DNA from: Oasisia sp. SBJ-2009 | Taxonomy: Eukaryota > Annelida > Polychaeta > Sabellida > Siboglinidae | DNA length: 64,000 bases | Direction: 5' to 3' | Assembly (NCBI GenBank): GCA_964017155.1 | Contig: OZ024865.1 | Span: 40,235,200-40,299,199 of the forward strand | In this document: one piece after another, positions 57,358-64,000 of the stretch | Numbering within the stretch: position 1 is the first letter of the stretch | Layout: each line of letters begins with the position of its first letter | Made by a program: the position numbers and the translations under genes | Notes under the pieces: model-generated | What the model saw: the letters and a program-made list of their open reading frames with translations, nothing else | Database searches by the model: none | What the model was told of the DNA's origin: nothing

Positions 57358-58340
57358 GTCGGTATGTCAGAGGTCAACATAACGTTCTACGTACCTGTGG
57401 AATTGTTACATTAGACACCATAGATGCCACCACTGTGTCGAACGTACCTGAAAAACCATCAAAAGCCACAAATATTACATATCTGCTACGTTCCTATGAA
57501 AACATTACATGCATAACTTATAGGCCTGTGCATGGTGGCCATTTTGGAAAATTACGCTTTCGTTGTAAATTTCGAGATTCCACCTAACAAATCATTGACA
57601 TTAGGGGTACCACATATACAAATCAACTGTCAAAGTCTATTCCTTCGAAAATGCAGAGGGGCGTCCAAAACAGCTCCAACAGTATACTTCTGTTTTTGTG
57701 TCAATAGTATACGTACGCACTAAGACGTTGCATAAGATGCATTGTAGCCCACACTAACGAGTGACTTGTTTCTGTAACACTTTGTGCTTAAACCCTCTCA
57801 CTAAATCGTCAAGACCTCCACGGCTTATGTTTCAGGAACAATTGCTAGGGCCTACTGCAGATATCTTCTTTATAGCAAAACGTCTCCGCTTGTCCAAATA
57901 GCCTAGATAGTATACGTATATTATTTAGACTCGCACAGCGCCAGGCACTGCCAATTTCATTGGGTCACTGGCCCAGTGGTTTGACAAAAGTATGTCCAAT
58001 GAGGTCCTAATGCATGCCAGTTAGATCCTGATAAGATTGCCAATGGCTGACCAAAGATGGCGGACCTATACTAAATTATCATTGATCCAATCATAGTTGT
58101 AGCAGCCAATGGCCAACGAGCTTTGCTGGGATCGATATGACAATGTTAAAGATAGACTCTCCAGATCTTATCCCAGATTATGATAATATGGCTTTGAAGT
58201 GCCAATTTTATACCTAACTTTCCTCATATGGCAGAGTAATTTACGTCAATGTATTACGTGTCGAAAACCTGTTTATCAATTCATTCACTGTATCGACTTC
58301 TGGGCTCCGTCTCCAGCCACTATTATTTTACATGTGTGTT
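57358..58340. other. intron between CARD exons A and B, unique part
   Basis: No element was recognised. Short open frames only. Confidence 0.35.
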
Positions 58341-58344
58341 GTTG

Positions 58345-58835
58345 TTCTCTTCTTGTAGTCCCTGTCGTCAGGGGAGAGGTTGACCATGGTTACTGTCATC
58401 TTTTCTTCGTTTTTCTTTCCTCTCCTCGCTTTCTTCTCACTGCGTTCTCCATCACCAGTCTCCAACTCCTCCTATCTTTTGCTGTTGTTCTCCATTCTCC
58501 TCCCACTCTTTCCAGATCTCTCTTAACGCAGTCCTCCCATCGTATTATCGGTCTTCCGGTCTTCCTCACCTCCTTTTCCCCTCCACTTTAAGGGCATCTG
58601 TTCTCTTAACCATTTTTCTCCCATTCTTTCCATTATTATGTCCGGCTAATTCCAACCTACTCCTCACCAGTTTCCTCTTAAAACTTTCTATCACTCCAAC
58701 CTCCATTCTCAGTTCGTCCATTCTTCTCTTATCCACTCTCTTCACTCCCATGATTCTTCTTATCCAGTTATTTTCGCAAACCTGCAATTTCTCTGTGGTT
58801 TCTAAGCCCGTATGCATTACCCCGGCATACATGTA
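58345..58835 (-). mobile_element. decayed LINE C-terminal fragment in CARD-gene intron
   Basis: The minus strand reads ENNWIRRIMGVKRVDKRRMD and VRSRLELAGHNN, then, after a frame change, KTGRPIIRWEDCVKRDLERV and KDRRSWR. This is the terminal part of a LINE ORF2 (the usual 'RLEWAGHV.RM' box). It is not functional. Confidence 0.75.
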
Positions 58836-58928
58836 TATGTATCCGGGGTAATATCAAAAGCACCTAATATCAAAAGCAATCAATCCATTAATGTAGCACG
58901 CAGTGTTTGTTTGATTTTGCACACGCAG

Positions 58929-59067
58929 GCGATATCAAAACGTGTCGACCGAAACGAGGCTCTCGTGGCGCATTTGCACCGGCTCGGACCGAGAAGCTTC
59001 AACAAGTTCTGCGACTTGCTTCACGTCACAGGTCACGTGTTCTTGGCCGACCACCTGCGCGAGGAAG
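58929..59067 (+). CDS. CARD-domain gene, exon B (second half of CARD)
   Basis: The acceptor is TTTGCACACGCAG and the donor GAGGAAG|GTGCGC, in phase 0-1. It encodes VDRNEALVAHLHRLGPRSFN then KFCDLLHVTGHVFLADHL. The pattern of R...AL..HL...GPR.F..FC..L...G...LA..L is the most recognisable part of a CARD (helices 4-6), as in caspase-2/-9 or CRADD-like proteins. The downstream domain that would name the protein is not in view. Confidence 0.75.
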
Positions 59068-59579
59068 GTGCGCGTGCGGCGTCTTACATATATCGAGTAG
59101 TGTCCCTTAAAATCACTTAGATCTGTGTGTCTAGTTGGTTTTGGATAATTTAGTTTTAACTTTCTGTCTTGGTGTTTAACGTCATTGTTAACGAATAGAC
59201 TACCACTGGCGACAGCGAAATTGATATTTGGGAGGTGAGCCAGAGGTCTGCTTCATACATGCTGGTCAGACTTCTAACATCGGAAGACGGGGAGGGGGTG
59301 CCTTTGCAGGTTTTTGTTGGCGACGTTCGAAATGTTGTCTCGTCACCTCTTTGTTGGATAACATATTCGAAAAGAGGGCCGTAGAATTATTTTCGGGTAT
59401 TTTCACAATTTTCCAGCTTTTTAGGGTTTCAAAAAACCCTCGACTAGCATCCCCTTGAGACGTGCCTACTTTTAATCTCGCCAACATGCCCACACAAACA
59501 CACGCACCAACATTCACATGCATGCACGCAAGCGTGCACGCACACACGCACACACACACGCTCATACACATCACACACA
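59068..59579. other. intron between CARD exons B and C, left part
   Basis: Unique sequence, then a short CATGCACGCAAGCGTGCACG patch leading into the hexamer array. No gene. Confidence 0.4.
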
Positions 59580-60668
59580 CACCACGCACACGCACACGCA
59601 CACGCACACGCACACGCACACGCACACGCACACGCACACGCACACGCACACGCACACGCACACGCACACGCACACGCACACGCACACGCACACGCACACG
59701 CACACGCACACGCACACGCACACGCACACGCACACGCACACGCACACGCACACGCACACGCACACGCACACGCACACGCACACGCACACGCACACGCACA
59801 CGCACACGCACACGCACACGCACACGCACACGCACACGCACACGCACACGCACACGCACACGCACACGCACACGCACACGCACACGCACACGCACACGCA
59901 CACGCACACGCACACGCACACGCACACGCACACGCACACGCACACGCACACGCACACGCACACGCACACGCACACGCACACGCACACGCACACGCACACG
60001 CACACGCACACGCACACGCACACGCACACGCACACGCACACGCACACGCACACGCACACGCACACGCACACGCACACGCACACGCACACGCACACGCACA
60101 CGCACACGCACACGCACACGCACACGCACACGCACACGCACACGCACACGCACACGCACACGCACACGCACACGCACACGCACACGCACACGCACACGCA
60201 CACGCACACGCACACGCACACGCACACGCACACGCACACGCACACGCACACGCACACGCACACGCACACGCACACGCACACGCACACGCACACGCACACG
60301 CACACGCACACGCACACGCACACGCACACGCACACGCACACGCACACGCACACGCACACGCACACGCACACGCACACGCACACGCACACGCACACGCACA
60401 CGCACACGCACACGCACACGCACACGCACACGCACACGCACACGCACACGCACACGCACACGCACACGCACACGCACACGCACACGCACACGCACACGCA
60501 CACGCACACGCACACGCACACGCACACGCACACGCACACGCACACGCACACGCACACGCACACGCACACGCACACGCACACGCACACGCACACGCACACG
60601 CACACGCACACGCACACGCACACGCACACGCACACGCACACGCACACGCACACGCACACGCACACGCA
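59580..60668. repeat. perfect (CACACG)n hexanucleotide array, 1.09 kb
   Basis: About 181 CACACG units with no mismatch visible. The array sits in the intron of the CARD gene and ends 20 bases before exon C. All six frames are open, giving dipeptide repeats (Thr-His, Thr-Arg and others) that are not genes. It is a strict alternating purine-pyrimidine sequence. Confidence 0.97.
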
Positions 60669-60688
60669 TACGTGTCGTTCACTTGCAG

Positions 60689-60807
60689 TCGGTCCAAACG
60701 GCAAGTCGGTGGGGTCATGCGAAGACATCACCCGTAAACTGCCAGTCCTGCAGAGCGCCCTGTCACTGTTCGAACAGCATCAATTGGCAGAACATATCAA
60801 AGATAAG
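60689..60807 (+). CDS. CARD-domain gene, exon C
   Basis: The acceptor GTTCACTTGCAG lies 20 bases after the end of the CACACG array, and the donor is GATAAG|GTAATA. Phase 1-0 fits exon B exactly. It encodes VGPNGKSVGSCEDITRKLPV and LQSALSLFEQHQLAEHIKDK, with no domain recognised. The gene should continue to the right, but I see no further exon before 64000. Confidence 0.6.
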
Positions 60808-61280
60808 GTAATAACATCGACGAAGTCATGTAACTCGCGATATCAGCTACTTTCTTCGTCATTGTGTACGGAGAGGATACCCTATTAAGCCAATACGAAA
60901 CAACGACAATGGTAATTGACTTACGTCAATGGTCTACGCATGCGTTGTAACGAGAAGTTACAGGGACGGTATCAGCTCATTTACCAATAATTGGCCGAGC
61001 AGAAATTTGTAACGGGGAAGTCAGCGCTGTGTAGAACGTGGGAAAGTTAAAGGGAAAACAAAGTCAATGTTTGGATCATATGGGATTAACAGAGTTAATA
61101 AAAAGTAACAACTTCCAACAACAATCATATTTTTAACGTCAGTGGTTTACCAGGAAAAAATGTAAAACACATAGACATAGAAAGTCTACAGACTACGCCA
61201 TTTTAGAAACAAAATGACGTCAGAGAGTCTTCTTGGTCGGCGTGAACTGTGCATGCATATTATTATCTGTTACTTTCTAA
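60808..61280. other. sequence right of CARD exon C, no exon seen
   Basis: Unique, CpG-containing at first, then AT-rich. I find no further exon with confidence. Confidence 0.4.
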
Positions 61281-63017
61281 CCTAACCACGAAAACGACCG
61301 CCAACAGCCGCCAAACTTCTCCCCACATTTCTTACATACATATACATACACTACATTACAAAAAAATCACTTGTATTCGTCTAACGAAGAAAATTCACAA
61401 CAGAAACGCAAATCTTGGCGAACGGCAACTCGACAACTTCGACTACCGTAAACTCGCTATTATAAGTTAGCTTTACACAAAATACCGCTAGATGGCGCGC
61501 GAATATTTATTAACCTTACTGCATTCGCACGCGCGAATTAGTTTAATTAATTATAAATAATATAATAATAATTAGCTGCATCACTATGATCTGCACGGCA
61601 AACTAAGGCAACGCTTTGGTGATACGGGTCTAATAGAGTTGATCAAAAATAACAATTTAATATACAAATATATAATTTTATTAGTTTATTTTATATAGCG
61701 CCAAATCCACAATTCTCTTCTCTTCTATTCAACATACTGTTATTAAAGTATATGCAATAATAAGAATGCTACCCACAGGTAATATTTAAAAATAAATATT
61801 AAAAATACATGTGTCTGCATAATTATCCAAAATTGCCTATTAGTTATAAAAGAAAAAGGAAATTACGTGTTTTTCAATGAAGTCACATTGTTTATTTTAT
61901 CAATATTTCTATAAACATCCCGCGTGTACTGCGAGCATGCAAGCTTATATTACATAAGCGATGTTTTAACAATAATAACTAAAACAATAACATGTTAATA
62001 TTACTGTTTTTAAATCCTTCTTTTTCTACCACCATAATATTTCCCATATATTCATATTCCTTTTTACATTTTAGAGATTTATTGTTCCGATAATTAATAA
62101 AGTGTCTTGTTCAAAAATAATAATTATTACATATCTGATGGTGGAAATGTCATTCATGAGTAGAACAAATAGCTTCAGTAATATGTTCTTATGCATAATG
62201 GTTGTGTATGTGCTGAATGAAAATTATTATTACGTCGTACTTATTTTACTACTTTAATTATTTATTACTATTAACCATACTTTTATATTCATTTATTTCA
62301 ATTGTTGTTATGTAATTTGTATGTTTATTTATGACTGATAGGTCAGATTAGTTAATGATATAGAAACATATTTATTTTTAAATAATATTATCTGTGGGTA
62401 GTTTTCTCTTTATTGTATTTTTAATAGCATTATTTTGTGAAGCGCCACAAACAATTATGGATGTGGCGCTACATAAATAAAATATTATATTATAATAAAA
62501 ACAATTGTTTGTTTATTTAATATAGCGCCACATCCAATTTAAACTTGTTCATGGCGTTTTACATACATTAAAATGCTAAACAACAAATACACACCAGAAG
62601 AAAAAAAAACATAAATATACTAGAAACATATATGAACAATTATAAAAATAAAATATCAATATAAAAATAATAAAACTTATAATTTCCTGCAAATCATAGT
62701 GATGATAATAATTAATTATTATTATTATATTATTTATAAGTAATTAAACTATTTCGCGCGTGTGAAGTAAAACAATTAAATATTAGCAGTCAGAAACGTG
62801 GCGTCTAGCGGTATTTTGTGTAAAGCTTTTAAAAGCGATTTTACGGTACCGCTGAGCGGCCGAACAAGTTGTACTCGAGGTCTGCGCGTTTTTGTGTGTG
62901 AATTTTCTTCGTCAGAGGAATGCAAGAGATTTTATTACATAACGTAGTGTATGCATATGTATGTAAGATATGTGAGGAGAAGTTTGGCGGCTGTTGGTGG
63001 TCGTTTTGATGGTTAGG
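61281..63017. mobile_element. non-autonomous element with ~330-bp inverted arms
   Basis: Arms at 61281-61600 and 62692-63017 are inverted copies. They begin CCTAACCACGAAAACGACC on one side and CCTAACCATCAAAACGACC on the other, and share CGAAGAAAATTCACA, TTTACACAAAATACCGCTAG and ATAAATAATATAATAATAAT. Several tens of bp inside the arms are diverged. The 1.1-kb AT-rich interior has no transposase and holds copies of the GCGCCA retroposon tail. No clear target duplication was found. Confidence 0.75.
62439..62545. repeat. inverted pair of GCGCCA tails
   Basis: GGATGTGGCGCTACATAAAT at about 62459 is the inverse of ATTTAATATAGCGCCACATC at about 62516, with 35 AT-rich bases between. It could form a hairpin. 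A related single tail is at 61692. Confidence 0.7.
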
Positions 63018-63490
63018 TCAATCAAATCGGGTCGTCTAGGATCCGCGCTGTGTCTGTGACTGTCCAAACGAATCCACCGAACCACTGTTTCAGTTCTGCT
63101 CGATTCATAGGTTAACAAGAAGACATCTTACTGATACTGTCTTTCACTGTACTATTACTATAAGCGTTTGATGAACAGTGTGGCATATTGATGTCGCGAT
63201 TTCGTTGTAAACCGACGTAAGGCAACTTTTAGCGTACCGCTTGGCTCTCTGTTATGACAGCTGAACCAGCAGACGACTCTCTGACGTATTACTTTTCCAA
63301 ACTGCTGGGTTGTGATTGGTTGCAAGATCCAAGATGGGCCGGTTCATGGTGTCGGTGATTTAGCTAGATTTTCCCACTTTAAGACCACTTTCTGAGGTAA
63401 CCACTAAGGTGAAAAATTGGATTGTAGATGCAAATGATTAGCTAGTGTAAACTCTTTTAGGTGCATAACACTAAACTGTAGCCTTTTTTT
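63018..63490. other. unique sequence, no gene seen
   Basis: Unique, moderately CpG-containing sequence with nothing recognised. Confidence 0.4.
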
Positions 63491-63494
63491 TCAC

Positions 63495-63768
63495 TTTAAA
63501 CATCAATGGGTATTGCAGCTAACTTTGCTCGCTTAGGCATTATTGCAATCAATTGTTTTTCGAAATTGGATGCTTTGTTTACCATTTGAACGTGTTGCAG
63601 ACAGAATCGTTTAAATTGAAAACATTGTTCCGAATTTAATAATGTAACTATGCACAAATTGACAGGCAGTAAAACTTGAACATGTATGTTGTAGTCATAA
63701 GAATGTAATGTTAAATAAAATAATAAACCATGGGAGCTGCTATCCTCGCATTAATATTTCAGTGATAG
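63495..63768. repeat. dispersed repeat, copy 2 of 2 in window
   Basis: This is the partner of 16938-17208, same orientation, about three quarters identical by eye. The shared end is AATAATAAACC. Confidence 0.8.
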
Positions 63769-64000
63769 ATTCGCATGCAGCCTGTGTGTCAAGCTCTCCA
63801 GCAGGTGTGTCAAGCTCTCCAGCCTGTATGTTAAGCTATACATTGCAAGGGCGAAAGATAATTGTTGCAAAGAAACACATGCAACGCACCATTCCCCGAG
63901 ACACGAAGCAACAGAAGCCTGACTTGTGTACAATCGTATTTAATATTGAACAACCTGCAGTCTGAAAGGGCGACGTTACTTAAAGGCACGGAACGGGCAC
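63769..64000. other. right end of window, short repeat
   Basis: Contains three CAAGCTCTCCAGC-like units near 63789-63830. No gene was recognised. Confidence 0.35.

Noticed and set aside
57358..57365. Use of the stronger donor GTCG|GTATGT for CARD exon A
   Set aside because: It would enter exon B in the wrong frame and destroy the CARD; the weaker AAG|GTCGGT keeps it.
59266..60888. Open frames of 390-470 codons on both strands over the hexamer array
   Set aside because: They are the automatic translation of (CACACG)n and contain only dipeptide repeats; real exons (60689-60807) use only the flank.

Overview
This is animal nuclear DNA. The evidence is coding exons split by GT-AG introns (one apparent GC-AG), LINE and tRNA-derived SINE copies, and large amounts of minisatellite and microsatellite. 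The dispersed repeats ending in an 'AGCGC...TATATAGCGC' tail and the compact, often divergent coding exons suggest a marine invertebrate, perhaps a lophotrochozoan. I cannot fix the clade from sequence alone.

Layout. At 0.2-2.7 kb there are two AT-rich minisatellites (23-bp and 18-bp units). At 3.08-4.35 kb (+) there is an intact single-exon class A GPCR whose last 12 codons and stop codon form the first unit of a 38-bp satellite (4.3-6.4 kb). A polyadenylation signal lies at 6917. From 7.06 to 16.4 kb there are more arrays (23, 41 and 38 bp, plus a perfect GGCTA pentamer array inside a SINE tail). At 17.3-27.6 kb (-) lie seven exons encoding the N-terminal half of MTO1, the mitochondrial tRNA-modification flavoprotein. 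Its introns hold a 42-bp minisatellite, an (AT) tract, 1.2 kb of (GT)-rich repeat, a decayed LINE and several SINEs. The C-terminal half of MTO1 is not recognisable anywhere in the 17 kb to the left, so the GPCR may be nested in a very long MTO1 intron, or MTO1 may be broken. At 34.0-44.7 kb (+) there is a two-exon tyrosylprotein sulfotransferase (TPST) with a 9.6-kb intron carrying a 40-bp minisatellite. At 47.5-51 kb there is a 27-bp minisatellite and LINE sequence, including a long open RT-to-C-terminus reading frame at 49.6-50.8 kb (-). At 55.0-56.2 kb (-) there are unrecognised open frames containing a frame-preserving tandem duplication. At 57.1-60.8 kb (+) three exons of a CARD (death-fold) gene are interrupted by an essentially perfect 1.09-kb (CACACG)n array. 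At 61.3-63.0 kb there is a non-autonomous element with ~330-bp inverted arms.

The recognised genes work in unrelated processes: signalling receptor, mitochondrial tRNA wobble modification, Golgi protein sulfation and death-fold signalling. No operon or common pathway is implied. The most distinctive property of the window is the number of young, mutually unrelated tandem arrays, several of which touch coding exons or splice sites. Exon boundaries were set by hand from frame, phase and homology recalled from the families, without transcripts.
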